Shown one piece after another: positions 1 through 39,823 of a stretch of DNA of 40,543 bases. Each line of letters begins with the position of its first letter. Position 1 is the first letter of the stretch. The translations under genes and the position numbers were made by a program. Below the pieces are notes generated by a model, which worked only from the letters and a program-made list of their open reading frames with translations, had not been told where the DNA came from and made no database searches. This stretch comes from Saccoglossus kowalevskii (Eukaryota; Hemichordata; Enteropneusta; Harrimaniidae), in contig NW_003128864.1 of NCBI RefSeq assembly GCF_000003605.2, positions 272,706 through 313,248 on the forward strand. Direction: 5' to 3'.

Positions 1-893
1 ATGGAAAGCCATGTTGAGTTTGTTGCAAAGTCACGTGAAAAACCATGTTGAGTTTGATGCAAGGTCAGCTGGAAAGCCATGTTGAGTTTGTTGCAATGTC
101 ACATGGAAAGTCATGTTGAGATTGTTGCCAGGTCAGGTGGAAAGCCATGTTGAGTTTGTTGTAAGGTCAGGTGGAAAGCCATGTTGAGTTTGTTATAAGG
201 TCAGATGGAAAGCCTTGTTGAGATTGTTGCAAGGTCAGGTGGAAAGCCATGTTGAGTTTGTTGTAAGGTCACATATAAAGCAATGTTGAGTTTGTTGCAA
301 TGTCACATGGAAAACCATGTTGAGTTAGTTGCAAGGTCAGGTGGAAAGCCATGTTGAGTTTGTTGCAATGTCACATGGAAAGCCATGTTGAGTTTTTTTC
401 AAGGTCAGGTGGAAAGCCTTGTTGAGTTTGTTGCAATGCCACATGGAAAGCCTTGTTGAGTTTGTTGCAGTCTGGAAAGCCTTGTTGAGTTTGTTAGTCA
501 CATAAAGCCATGTTGAGTTTGTTGCAAGTCATGAAAAACCATGTTGAGTTAGTTGCAAGGTCAGGTGGAAAGCCATGTTGAGTTTGTTGCAATGTCACAT
601 GGAAAGCCATGTTGAGTTTTTTTCAAGGTCAGGTGGAAAGCCTTGTTGAGTTTGTTGCAATGCCACATGGAAAGCCTTGTTGAGTTTGTTGCAATGTCAC
701 ATGGAAAGCCTTGTTGAGTTTGTTGCAATGTCACATGGAAAGCCATGTTGAGTTTGTTGTAAGGTCAGGTGGAAAGCCATGTTGAGTTTGTTGCAATGTC
801 ATATGGAAAGCCATGTTGAGTTTGTTGCAATGTGGTATGGAAAGCCGTATTGAGTTTGTTGCAAGGTCAGTTGGAAAGCCATGTTGAGTTTGT
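1..893. repeat. 34-bp tandem satellite, about 26 copies
   Basis: Units are built on GGAAAGCCATGTTGAGTTTG followed by TTGCAAKGTCA and a short spacer, period 34 bp. The array starts before the window. Most copies differ by one to four bases, with alternating GTCACAT and GTCAGGT spacers. Three shortened units occur near 466-540. The minus-strand ORF inside it (561-746) is only the repeat read through and is not a gene. Confidence 0.95.
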
Positions 894-3800
894 GGTGACA
901 ACTAGCTCTAGCAACTAGTTGAAAAGTCAACTAGCTCTCAAGTAGTGAAGCTCTTTGCACCATTATGTAAGTAGCAAACAATCCATGTAGGTGGCAACTG
1001 TACAGTATAGGTAACACAGTAATACACATAATATTGCAGGTATGAAAATTGAAACCAGTGATTCAGCACAGATGTATATAAATAATGCCAGAGATACAAT
1101 TAATTTAGCATGGCATTTTATTTTGAGCAAGTAATTTGTGCTGTCACTTTTCTGTGGAATACCTTATAATTCTAGGGACTGCATTGAGACGACTACAATG
1201 TATCTCAATGCAGAAATTCATCAACTGTGAAAATTGAGAAAAATAATATTACTCAAAAGCACATACATGTATCTAGACAAATTTCAGTCTCAGTCCTCAG
1301 AGTGCACATATATAAATATTCTCAAATGGAATTTGAGAGTTCGAAAATTGAGCAATAATTAGATTGGAGGTGGGAGTGGTTATTATTATTACTAGATAGA
1401 AACTTCAAACCTGGAGTTTGTTTTTTAACTGTCAAAATATCATTCTACCAACTGGATATGATGATTATTTATGATGACATCCCATGTCAGTTTATGTCTG
1501 ATGTATGGAGATGTTTTTGAACAAATGATTTGACAGATAAGAACTTGTTTTTCAGCACTATTAATATATATCTACACTAAAATCTATTATAAAATAAAAT
1601 AGAATTTGTCAATGGGGACAAAGTGGAGAACTGTAGTATTTTTATAACACTTTACCAGTATTTACTAAAAAAACTATAAAATTGAAAATATTTTTTTTTT
1701 GAGTGCAAATTTACTGAAAGTACCGAAAAATATGTTTAAAACACAACACTTGTGAATACATTATGGTGAATTAAGAGTCGAATGCTCATGAATTGTGACA
1801 GATAAATTCCTCAGATTTGAAATCATTGAACTCCTCATTGGGGTTTATAGACAGGAACTTACATTGACTGCCAAGATTTTTAGTAATCAGAATAGCTTTA
1901 AAATTATTAAATCTTGAATATTTCTGGTGATAAATAATTTGCAAGGTTTTTCATATATTACTTATTTGCTTGACATTTTTACCTAGCCTGAATTTTGCTT
2001 GCCAAAAGTTTGTGTAAATATATTGCTGTGCTATTTCGGAACTTTTACGCAATTTATGCAATACTGCAAAGTATGAATGAAGACAGTACAGCAGGAGTAT
2101 CGACTGTGACCGCCTACTGTCTGAGTGCATATTTTGCAGTATCTTTGTAATAACCTTATTATTATACATCTTTTCATCCCAGGGATACATCATGGGAATG
2201 CCGAATTCCAAAATGGTAAAACCCTGAGGACAGCCATGTTCGTTATTATTGTTAGAGGATGCTCACACGTAATCGGTCCATATTTGGAATTTGCGTTTCC
2301 TAATATGGTAGGATGAAAATACCCAGTGCAATACCAAAAAATTACGACACACTGTAACTTATGGCGTAACGGTGACAGATGTATAATAATAATTATAAAA
2401 GTATTACCTAATACCGTACATACCCCATACATTTTCTAAAATAATCCTCAGGTCTAACCAGTTTTTGGTTGAAATCTATGCATATGAATTATTTAATTTG
2501 CATAAATATTTTTTTTTAATAATTTTTAATTGTTATTATAATTTTGCTGTATCATCAGATTTTGACGAGATTAGAACATAAGTGCTCTCAAGATAATTCA
2601 AGAACCTGATTACTGTAGGGATGACATTCATGCATATTAATTTCCTGATTTGTATAAGTTATAGGCAGTATCTCAATTACCACGCATGAGATTTAAATCT
2701 TCCAATGTGTGTTGTTTAGTTTAGTTTAAACTGTGCATATTAATTACCTAGTTTGCATAATAATTGGTAAATTTTGAGCTTTTTCACTATCATCTCAAGA
2801 ACCATAATAGATAATTATCTAATTTACATATATTAACAAATAGTTTTTCCATATATATTTTAATTTTCGCTCATCAGATATTAAAGTGTGCTACAACAAA
2901 CATGATCATTTTGATTAAAATTTGAATAAATTATTCATCTTATGATATCTCAATAACCATTGATCAGATTTAAATTAAACTCGATAGCATAGTTGCTCTG
3001 GGATAAATCACATACTACAAAACACTGACGTACACTCAAATTTATGTTTTATGTTAGTATTATAAACTTCAACACTGTGGTTTCATGTGTCTTGTTATAA
3101 CGTCTGTTAGTTGACAAGTTTCTTGTTTAAAAGTTTGATCTTTAATAAATTTGTAATTATTTTTAAACATTCTCTATTTCTGCTGTATATAACTCCAACA
3201 CCCTTTATATACATGTAGGCAGATATTACAGAATATGCGAGTTCTTTCTGAGCTTTCTTTCAAATTGATTTTATCTGGGATTTGTGTACAACGTACAGCT
3301 TAAAATAAAACCGCATGGTAAAAGTCAGATAAATCTGATTTTTTTTTTTTAATGGTACCTTCTAGGCACTTTATTAGTTGTAACGTCTATATAATGGAAT
3401 ACTCGTATAGTGTACTGCAACTCTTTTGTTTTGATTGTCTGAACATGTATTTCAAGGAGTTCTGGATTCGTTGATTAATCGTGTTTCTGCATGCCAGTTT
3501 CTGGTATGTTTGATATTTTATGTGATTACCTCTGGCTGGTTCATGATACAATTAAGCTAAATGAACACAACTGTCAAATCAAACAATTATTTGCCATACA
3601 ATGGTGTAATAGGTAGATATTGGGAGGACAATTTCAGAGACCGGCTACAGATGTACAGATGAAGACAGCAAATTTGACGTACTCAAACTAAAAAAATACC
3701 ACATGATACAGAATCTCGCAATTCGTGCATGTATATTGAATATGACTAAGGTGAACATTTTCAAAAGTGGGTTTGTGACAAGTTTTGTGTAGTCATTAGG

Positions 3801-4397
3801 ATTAATTGTGATCATGTTAATATGAAAGGGGAATGTTAATTGAAAATTTTATTCAGTAGTAACATGAGGTGAATAGGTGAAAATGATGCATATAATGGAA
3901 TTTTTTCCAATTTAATTTATCGGTAACATTTATTGTTAATGATATTTAAATGAGTTTTTGTTCTCATCTTGATGACATGGTTATTTTTAGTTCTTTAGGA
4001 ATAATTGAATTGTGCTTTCCAATGCTTTTCACACTGATGCAGATAGATCGTGACCCTATGAACTTAATCTCGAATTATCTGGCAGTTTTGAGTGAAATGG
4101 ATCCTTCCTTCTGATGTATAGAGTGCTGGAATGGTTGACTAGTCATGACGTCACTAAGCGTCACCTTCTGTTGATTTGAAGTGCTATAAATAGAAATCAC
4201 TGTTGGATATCAATCCAAGTTCATGTACATGGCATATTGATATTTTTAATGTGCCAATACTGGTGCTGATTACTTTTGACCACTGTACTGTATAAAATGT
4301 GTCTTAGTAGTTAGCATACTGTTTTAGCTAATTTAATAGCCAGCCTGTTTTTTGCAATAATTGAAGGTGTCACTAATTTAAAGGTAAAGCTGGGTAC
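894..4397. other. Non-coding AT-rich stretch
   Basis: No exon-like segment was recognised on either strand. It holds a perfect 11-bp inverted repeat (1179-1213), short poly-T runs, and an old diverged modular repeat at about 2440-3010. It is probably the 5' part of the CMIP gene (intron) or its upstream flank; the sequence does not decide between them. Confidence 0.6.
2440..3010. repeat. Old diverged family B-type modular repeat
   Basis: Contains the phrases GCATATTAATTACCTAGTTT, GCATAATAATTGGTAA, CTCAAGAACC, GATCAGATTTAAATTAAACT and TTGCTCTGGGATAA, which are the same phrases, in the same order, as in the modules of the element at 18159-20009. No terminal hairpin is visible, so this is a decayed fragment. 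Confidence 0.65.
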
Positions 4398-4581
4398 TAC
4401 TGTAAAATCTGTATTAGAAACCGCGGCTTCTATTAAAATGGTACAATCCAATAGAGGGGGTGCGGCTTCTATTAGAGCATCTACACATATGAGAAATGAT
4501 GATTTGTTGGTTCCCAATTGTTTAAAAAGAATGGGTGCGACTTCTATTAGGGATGCGGCTTCTAATACAGATTTTACGGTA
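4398..4581. mobile_element. MITE-like element with 27-bp TIRs and TA flanks
   Basis: Left end TACTGTAAAATCTGTATTAG and right end, read in reverse complement, TACCGTAAAATCTGTATTAG; the arms agree at 25 of 27 positions through the following AACCGC/AGCCGC. The 184 bp include TA at both edges, as expected of a TA-target (Tc1/mariner-type) MITE. Inside are four partial copies of GCGGCTTCTATTA. No transposase. Both overlapping ORFs are shadows of the repeat. Confidence 0.85.
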
Positions 4582-4662
4582 ACAGAGGTATTTTTTTCTG
4601 CAGTTGAACATTTTTTAAAAGACCAAATTGCAAAACCCTACTATACCCATCTTCAGATGACA

Positions 4663-4733
4663 TACTGTAAAATACTTTATTTGCGCTTGGAATTAATTTT
4701 TGCTTAAGTAATGATTCAGTGAAAATAAAATCG
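4663..4733 (-). mobile_element. Fragment of family E MITE
   Basis: Starts TACTGTAAAATACTTTATTT then GCGCTTGGAATTAATTTTTG. This is the reverse complement of the right end of the related copies at 14552-14699 and 36404-36543. It retains about 70 bp. Confidence 0.6.
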
Positions 4734-7009
4734 TGTTTTAAAAAAAATGAAAATAATGATGACAAAAGTTATTGCACCCAAATATCAAACAATCGGACTA
4801 GTGATATTTAAGAAGAAGATTTTAGCAAAACATTGATAGGTGTGGGTCAATGGACAATTATGTTTTTATGTTAATGCTTTTTTAACTTGTGTATTCTACA
4901 CAAAACTCAGTTTTGACTAAGGTACATAACACCAGATGGTGCAGCATAAAAATAAGTGGGTGTGGTAGTAAAACAAATTGTACCATATTTTCCTGTGTTT
5001 GTTCATGTTTTGCTTGGTACATTTCATATATTATACTATATTGGTATTCCTGAACACAGAATATTTATCTATTGAATACATTTCATTCATTTTATTCACT
5101 GTTTATACCGCATACAGCTAAAATAATATACTTCATATCGAAATTGAATCATAATTATATCCACAGTCCAGGTTCATAAATGAAAATTTATTTTTAGCAA
5201 ATTAATTATTTTTTTAAGCTTAAGGTTTTATATGCACATCCTATTAGTTATTATTTATAAAAAAAAATCAGGAACAGCTGCGCAACTTTAGTGACATTTT
5301 TAGAAAGTAGAGGCAGAGTATTTAGTATCATTCAAAATCAATGGATAGCTTAGGACAGACACTCAACACACCATTTGACTGAGCCAGGTCACCTTTTTTG
5401 CCCTGTTATTGTCCGATTCATAGGTTCTAATTTGAAATGTTACTTGTTAAAATGCAGAGATGTTAAAGTCATGGATGTTCTTTGGAGAATATGTAAGTGT
5501 GATGACCATCCATCCATTCATTCATTGTTTGTTCGTAATGGAGCTGGAATCTCACCCCATGGAAAAAACGTGGATCGCACAAATCCCAGCATGTTATTAT
5601 ACTTTTAAATTAGTCAATTGATAACAATCCTGTGAAACTCTCCTATGTACAAATTTTGATTTCGTGCCAATTAACCACCTACTATAGATAATACAAACTG
5701 GTTAATTTTGTGTATGAAAAACCAACAGCAAGTAAATCACCATGCTTGTTTTCCTACTTCAAAACATGTGATACACAGGTTCCAGAAATGATTTATTATG
5801 AGGATACATTTAAAATGGAGCAAGGGTTGAAAGAATACAAGCTTTTGCTGACCGTTATACTTTCCATCGTGGTATCATATTTGAAAGGAGGGGGAGGGCC
5901 TTTGCATGTCATTGTTTACAAATACTGTAAGCATTTACCTACATGTGTATGACCGTTTGCTTTTGCAGCTTGTGTTATTCACACAAGACTCAAATGCCAT
6001 GCGTGTTCTGGTTTTGAGGAAAAAGTATACTAGTATCCAAGGATGGAGAAACGATTTATTAAATTGTTTATTTACATCTGCTAAGCGAAAGCACCGTCTG
6101 TTCCCTGCTGCAATGTAGATGTGGAATGGGCATAACTACCGGGTAGTAGTCAGCAGCAGCAAGGCTGGAAAGGCAATAGTTTTGTCAAGACACAAGCTAC
6201 AAGACAAATAATTTGCCAACTTACTGCCCTAAGGCTTTTAAGACTAAGTTTTCATGCTGTTAAATTATTAAAAGGAAACTAGATCTGTAAGTTATAAATC
6301 GAATAACACTCACTTGTTTTTTGCTGGAACATAATGCAATAAAGAAAAAATATACATTAAATCCATGTTTACATAACATACACTCAACCAGAATTAACCT
6401 ATAGATATAGTGTTTCTTCATCCAGGCTCCGTATTACGTGATGTTTTTTATTATGTTAACATATATTCTACATATATTTGTTTGAATGCAGTTACTCGTT
6501 CATTTTTTATATTTTTATTCTTGAATTATTTAAGATGTAGCATATTTTGTATATCCCAATTTACATGAATAGATCATTTAATTTCCTTGTATAGAGAACT
6601 TATGGTCATAAACAAGAAACAGTAACCTATACTCTATGGGAGGGGAGGGGGGGAGAGACTGGCATAGCAATGGGATAAAATCATAATCCTGACAAGGTAC
6701 ATGTATGCAATTCATTCTAACTGGTGTCTAATCACAGTACATGTCTCCTTCACAAAGTTCAAATATGGTGAAAGATCAGTTCTGCTTACAATATCAATAA
6801 TTTTTGCAAAGCGTTGAACTAATCCATGAGGAAAAAAAAAATGAATTTGTCCAATTCTTGAATTATTATTTTTTAGAACAACAGCATTTTGTTTAATCTC
6901 GATTTTTCTATAGTGTAAATGCTGCTATTAATCATGTAGTTTGGCAGAAATGACGTAATTTGTTTCGTTCTTGAAATTAACTACTTACAGCTTTGTATGG
7001 ATTGTCTAT

Positions 7010-7014
<5 letters not shown>
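4734..7014. other. Non-coding, no feature recognised
   Basis: AT-rich DNA with a few G-rich spots (near 5888 and 6638). Short open frames at 5375-5608, 5710-5952 and 5906-6118 have no recognisable family. The one after TTTTGCAG at 5969 ends in a stop and does not match the missing CMIP N-terminus. Confidence 0.5.

Positions 7015-7077
<63 letters not shown>
7015..7077. repeat. (TG)n microsatellite
   Basis: About 31 uninterrupted TG units, preceded by TGTA and followed by a G-rich patch. The ORFs overlapping it on both strands are artefacts of the dinucleotide. Confidence 0.99.
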
Positions 7078-7078
<1 letters not shown>

Positions 7079-10000
7079 GGGGTGGGGGGCAGAGGCCATG
7101 TGAACTTATTAAAGGGTGCAAGCTGGAACAAATTTGATGAGCAGCAGTTAACCAATGGAAAAGCATGTGCTTTACCACTTTAATGGGAATATCTATGAGA
7201 CTCGTCTTGTGATTGGTCACTTTTTATTCATGTCATTGTCAGTTGAATATAATTTGCATATTGCCTCCAGATATGGTGATTAACTGAATTTAGTATTACT
7301 CTTAAATTTTGACTGATGGTTTATGAGGTATGTATGTGACAATTTCAAGGCAGGGTGATTGACGACTGATACTTGATATCAAGAGCTGCAAAACGTGTGT
7401 GAAATTGAGAGAACCAAATACTGTTTTTTAATCTCTAATCTTTTCAGAATACAAATGAATTCCTATAGCATCCATATGTATCCATGTTCTGTCTTTGCAT
7501 CCACTGATAGTAAACCTTGTGTATTCTATTGTTTACAAAATATAAAACTATCTTCAAAACATCTCTAAGCTGCTACGTACTAAATGCGTTCTGACATTAA
7601 ACAACATACTGGGCATTGACTCGTACTACGTCACCAACAAGTAAACTGTTAATAGGTTGGCATTTTATTTATGTATCATTTTCTGATAACAACCGATTTA
7701 ACATTTGGAAACCCTGGTGATATTTAGCTACTTATCAGTGCTATTGAAATATTAAACAGGCTCCAAACACGAGTCGTTCTTTTCAAGTATTTCAGAATAG
7801 CAAAGATGTGGGAGATCAAACTATATATTTGGATGAAATTATTTCAGAAATAAATATTTCTTGAAAAAATACTTTTTCGTTAAAAAAAAACTTTTAAAAA
7901 CACATGTAACAGTTGAAGTTCATTTACCGGTTTGATTGGCCTATTATGAAAACCAAAAACATTTACATGTGGACACTAAAAAAAAAGAATATTGCTTTCT
8001 TTGTTTGATTATGTGTTTAATATTTTCCTTGTTTCACTGTGTACCCAAGACTGAACGGCATCATTGATGTGTGTATTAACCAATTATCATACTTTTAAGA
8101 TCATAAACCAGTTGGCACATTTCATTTTTGATTGACAGCTGCTCTATCAGAATGATTAACATTTTTGCCATTTGCTGGTAACACTATTAACCTCTCAGAA
8201 CCTTACACTGAGTATGTGTGTATTAAACTAACTGGCAGTTGGCAAGTTTTGTACCATTTTCCTTTTATGTTATTTTCTTGTTAACATTATTAACCTCTCT
8301 GAACCTTATACTGAGTATGCAGTGGGTGGAATTTGGGATGTAGAAAGTATCTTTGAGGTTTTTGGCATCAAGGATTATTTTAACCAAACGTCTGATTTAA
8401 TTACTAATATTTGTGTTCATAACTTAGTATATTCTGAAAGTGTAATGATGTAATCGGCAAAGAATGTAAATATTTGCTATATGCATACAATAAATGCTAT
8501 TTTTGGTTTACATGCGCTTCTAACAGAGCAAATACAGTATACATTTAGTATCTTCATAATTTTGTTGAATTAAAACCAACATCAAAATGATTTGTAGCAT
8601 TGTAATTACTCACACATGTGCCATGTAAATTGCTATAAATTTATATATAGTTCTGACATAACTTTTTATTATTCATTAGAATACTTAACATATGTTTAGG
8701 TGAAATTATCAGAAAAATATTCTAAACACAGTTTATTATTTTTCAGAGCAACATTGCACATATTTACACTGAACCATCCTGAATTTAATGGGGGGAAAAG
8801 TGATTCAATTAATTTTTCGCATTTATGCAAATTAGATGATGTGTTCTTTTTTGGAATTGTATGGTTCTGATTTTATCAGTTTCATTTCCTTGTATCAGAT
8901 TACTCAAACAAAACATTCATGAAGTCATTTCAATTCCTCTTAGTAAATAATGCATCGTGTCAGTGCGTTTTATGAGATAAATTTGGAACTCACTAGAGCA
9001 AAGCTCAAGGACATCCACATATAGTTTTTCTCTTTTGGCCTTATTTAGGGATTTTATCTTCAGTTTAATACTGTATGTTATTAGAACTTGAAGTATTATT
9101 ATTCTTGGATTTTGAATATTACTTTGTTTCCTCCAAAAGTAGTGCTTGAAAAAGTAAAAAAAGAATAGCATTGAATTAGGGTATGTGATGGACAGTTCTC
9201 GTTTTAAAGTTTTTACCAGGGTTTATACAAACTCTCCCACATAGAAGATATCACATGCTAGATTGGTATATTTTTATCCCATTTAACATTTGCTTCTAAT
9301 AATAAATTAACATGTTATTAATATTTTTTTCACAACTGTGCACATATGACGTGCATTCGATCATCCGGTGCTAATTCCAAATACTAGCCAAAGCAGTTGT
9401 GTATCGCCCACTCATTTTCAAGTGTCTATAATTAATTTAATACTGAAAGTAATTTCACTTAAAGCCTTGACCTAGAAAAGACGAGAATTCCAATCTGAGT
9501 AATAAATTCCAGTTTATTTTCTCTACAATGCAGTAATAAATTGCAATCAAATAACAAAAAATATCTTTCACCTTACTGGTACTGCATTAAATAAAACAGA
9601 CCCATAAATGTAACTGTTACTAGGATACAGAGTTGTAGTGAACTCATCCTTACCATCCCTAAATCACCACTTAACCTTACGGTTTCTTAAGTCTCAAAAA
9701 TAAAGCCCTCATTGTGCCTTGTATATTGTCCAAGCTAATAGGTTTTATGCTTTTAACTGATCTCAAATTATTATTAATATGTAATACTATTAACTGTGAG
9801 GTCTGTTTGAATGGCTGGAGGTTATTAATATTAGTGTTGGTTAATTAATTTAGTAAATTGTTAATTAGGTTGATATTCTATGAAGGTTCTTTTACTAAAA
9901 ATACAATTTGACATGTGTTGTTGCTAATCACTCGAGTCTGGGTGATTTGAGGATCCTAATCATATTATTGCACTAGAATAAACAGAAAAAAACAAAATAG

Positions 10001-11983
10001 AAAATATGCAAAATCACAGCAGAATTTAATCCTCGTATGTCTTACTGTTCAGAATGGGTAGTTGATATAAAAACACTTTTATAGATCAGTAGTCTGAAGA
10101 TCTGATATCTTTCAATTCTTAGCGTATTTCTTGCATTCATTGTGCAGTATCCAGTGCTTGTCATTCATCCATTCTGTCAGTGAATGACTACCGGTACTCA
10201 GCTGTTTGACTCAATGGGTTTCAGAGGTAGAGTTGAAGATTTTTTAATAAAATTGATCAGTCCTAAATCAGTTGAAAATAAGTCAACCTACCAGTCATTA
10301 AATGAGGGGGAAAATAAAACATACGGTACCTCGGTAAATAAAAAGTTAATTCTAAATCATTAAATAACAACATGTGATTCAGTATTACACATGTACTTGT
10401 GGGTATAGGCATTTTTATATCCAATATCTGGCAATTAATTTGTTGAATAATTTTGTTTTTAAACTTTCCTTTGTACGTGTATTAGAATCAGGAAATGATG
10501 ACAAATATGTTATGCTTGCATTGAACAGTTTTACAATATTTGTCATCTTTTATGTATATCAAAGCGTCACAAAATGGTACCTGTCAGGGTATTGTTGGTT
10601 TAGGATTATTTGTTAGTGTTTAACATATACTAGCTGGCACGTGCCACCAATTAGCATGCTTTACACAGCTTGATAAAATCAACATGGTTAGCAACAAAAA
10701 CTGAAGCATGAATATGCATTGTACAATGTACTTTTACATTTCAAAATAATCTAAATGTGTTATCCAACTGTTTTGTATATTACTTTAAAAAAAACAAAAA
10801 AAATGTACTCGGAAATCACTTTTTCATCAAAACTGATTATTATCACTTGGTTACACCATTCACCCAGTGTAAAAATGACAATTTTGACTTTTTTCTATGA
10901 TATTTTGGTGTCTCGTATCTCAAAAAATCATCTAATGACCCCAATTTTTTTATTTTTTTTTATTCTGATATGAACTCATAATTCTGAACTCATAATAATG
11001 ACTGAGTCTCATAGTCTTACTTTTGCCTGTAGGTTCAGCAATAATTTATTTATTTGTGAGGTTGAGAAGTTGTGAATAGGATATGCTGAATCTATGTATA
11101 TCGGATTACTAATTAATGTATATTTTTAGTTTCCATGGTATTTTGGGTGTATTTTAAATAACCATTACGTATCAACAAAGAAATTCACTGTTTGATATTG
11201 TTGGAAGTAATAATTCAGCTTTAATATTTTTAGGGTTCATTTATAAAGATGAGGAAACTTTAAACCAACTATATTTTGAATAAAGTGCAGACTAATGTGT
11301 GAAACACCACCCCCCCCCCTCCATCCAAACACTCTAATCTAAATCAAGTTGCCATGTTGTAAATACAGAGCTCACAGCTATAAAAGTTACTGTTGTCCTG
11401 TGTATACTATAAATTACTCATGGGGAAAGTAAGCTTAAGCTTATTGATGACAGTAAGCTTATTGGAAATACTATAAAGCTAAAGTTATAGTCATATAAAA
11501 TTACTACTGAATATCAAACTATTAAAGTGACAGTGACGTCAAAACTGCATATAAGCATATTCCTGTGTTGTTTTTCTGTTCATTGATTGGTTAGATTTCC
11601 TTCATCACATGGGGTATGGAGTTCTATCTACATGGCAGCAAGTAACACTGGTCATGGTTCACAGTGGTTCTTATCATTACAACAAGCTTTCAACTATGAT
11701 TGACCCCAGGACGCACTATGATTTTGTGTAATTTTAACCTTTTGCATACGGAAGTCAAACCATATTCACATATCAAATGATTTTTTTTTTAATTTCTGTT
11801 AATAGAACCTATAGTCAATAAGACATGATGTCTACAAAATAACAAAGGAATTGTATAAAATAATTAGTGAAAATGTTCAAAATGATGCACCAACAAGTTG
11901 AACAGGATAAAGGATGGCATTCAAAAGTTTGACAGATAGAAAATGTTATTTGGTTTCACACCCTTTTTTCTGTAAACATGTTT
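7078..11983. other. Non-coding AT-rich stretch
   Basis: No exon or complete element recognised. A phrase TATTAACCTCTC-GAACCTTA-ACTGAGTATG occurs twice about 100 bp apart (8183-8216 and 8287-8320), a local duplication. A poly-C run lies near 11309. The small ORFs at 8917-9171, 10374-10616 and 10755-10973 have no recognisable similarity or splice context. Confidence 0.5.
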
Positions 11984-12607
11984 AGCTCTGCGGTTGACTT
12001 TGTCGAGCGGAGCTTATTATATGGCTGATTGTCCATCAGCGTCTGTCATCCATGTCAATGTTTTACTTTTTCGACTTCTTCGTGAAAACTACAAGCTTGA
12101 ATGCTTTGATACTTGGTGTATATGTACCTTGGGTAGACCTCTCTCAGATTTTGTTCATTTCATGATGAGTCCAATTGCTTTGATTGCTTTGATATTACAT
12201 ATATAGGTACTACATGTGGACCTCTCTCAGATTTGTTCATTTTGTGATGATATTTTTAATTATCTAATTTTGATGAATATTTTTGTAATTTTTGGTAAAA
12301 AGTGATATTTTCGACTTCTTGTTAAAAACCAATAGTTCAATTGCTTTGATATTACATATATAGATACTACATGTAGACCTCTCTCAGATTTGTTCATTTC
12401 GTGATGATATCTTCAATTATCTAATTTTGATGAATATTTTTGTCATTTTTGGTGAAAAGTGATATTTTTGAATTCTTGTTAAAAACCACAAGTCTGATTG
12501 CTTTAATACTATACATATTGTTCATTTTCTAATGATATCTTCTGTTCTTTAATTGGAATGTGCATTGCTAATAGCGGAGCTATCTCAGCCGACAGGCTGC
12601 TTGTTTA
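11984..12607. mobile_element. Family A modular repeat with terminal hairpin
   Basis: One end is a hairpin: AGCTCTGC (11984-11991) pairs with GCGGAGCT (12007-12014), allowing one G-T pair, with inner TTGAC/GTCGA pairing. The body has about three tandem modules of period near 157 bp, each with CTCTCAGATTTGTTCATTT and TCTAATTTTGATGAATATTT. At the far end GCGGAGCT recurs (12574-12581), making an inverted pair with the first bases. No protein-coding capacity. It ends about 150 bp before the first CMIP exon found. Confidence 0.75.
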
Positions 12608-12761
12608 AGACAACTGCTAAATAATTCTACATAATTGTACTTACTTTTTAATTTTTAACTCTCAGGGCTGTGTATTAAAAGACCTGACAGAAGATATATA
12701 GTGTTAAAGATATTTAATAAAAGGAATATATCTAACCAGTTCTATTCACTTTTCATTTCAG

Positions 12762-39293
<26,532 letters not shown>

Positions 39294-39416
39294 GTAAGTC
39301 TGCTAGGATAAATCATTTCATGACTTTCAGACACATAAGTAATTCAGCGGTATTTAAATTTAAAATGCATTTTATTGTAGTGATTTGTGAAATAAATATG
39401 GATAATTATATAATAC

Positions 39417-39816
39417 CAGAGGTACATTACTTGGGGTTTGCAACGTGCATAGTACTTATGGTGACATCATGTCAAGATCCCATTCAAGTTTCTTCTCGTA
39501 GATAGCGAGACTGAGGCTACGATCTTCTGACATGACATATGTCAATGTTCAAGGTTTGTAATAAAAAATAAAACATGTCTTGCCACTATCATAGTGGAAA
39601 AATTAAATACATCGAAAATGTACAGAAAATATAGTTCTCGTAATCCATCATATCGTGGGCAGCTATTTTGATCCACCTGGACCACACAGTAACCTAGTTA
39701 CCTTGGGCATGCGCATTCGCATTGTTCTTAGCAGCGAACGCTTATGCGAGAGCAAGATTGATCAGGATCTTGGTATCATGTCACCATAGTTGCAAACCCC
39801 AAGTAATGTACCTCTG
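39417..39816. mobile_element. Family G TIR element, 400 bp, 7-bp target duplication
   Basis: Left end CAGAGGTACATTACTTGGGG then TTTGCAAC; the right end is its exact reverse complement over 28 bp, and similarity resumes farther in (TATGGTGACAT). ATAATAC stands directly outside both ends (39410-39416 and 39817-39823). The interior has no transposase. The CAGAGG end resembles hAT or P-type termini, but hAT usually gives 8 bp, so the superfamily is open. It lies about 120 bp after a CMIP donor site. Confidence 0.9.
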
Positions 39817-39823
39817 ATAATAC

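Noticed and set aside
1-893. Possible CRISPR-like array
   Set aside because: Repeats are directly adjacent, with no unique spacers, in an animal intron or flank; it is a simple satellite.
4311-4707. Short ORFs on both strands around 4.3-4.7 kb
   Set aside because: They are the arms and internal repeats of the MITE at 4398-4581 and the adjacent family E fragment.
5906-6118. Candidate upstream exon after TTTTGCAG at 5969
   Set aside because: The peptide does not resemble the CMIP N-terminus, and the frame ends in a stop without a usable donor.
6971-7220. ORFs with Cys-Val or Thr-His runs
   Set aside because: Produced by the TG microsatellite on either strand.
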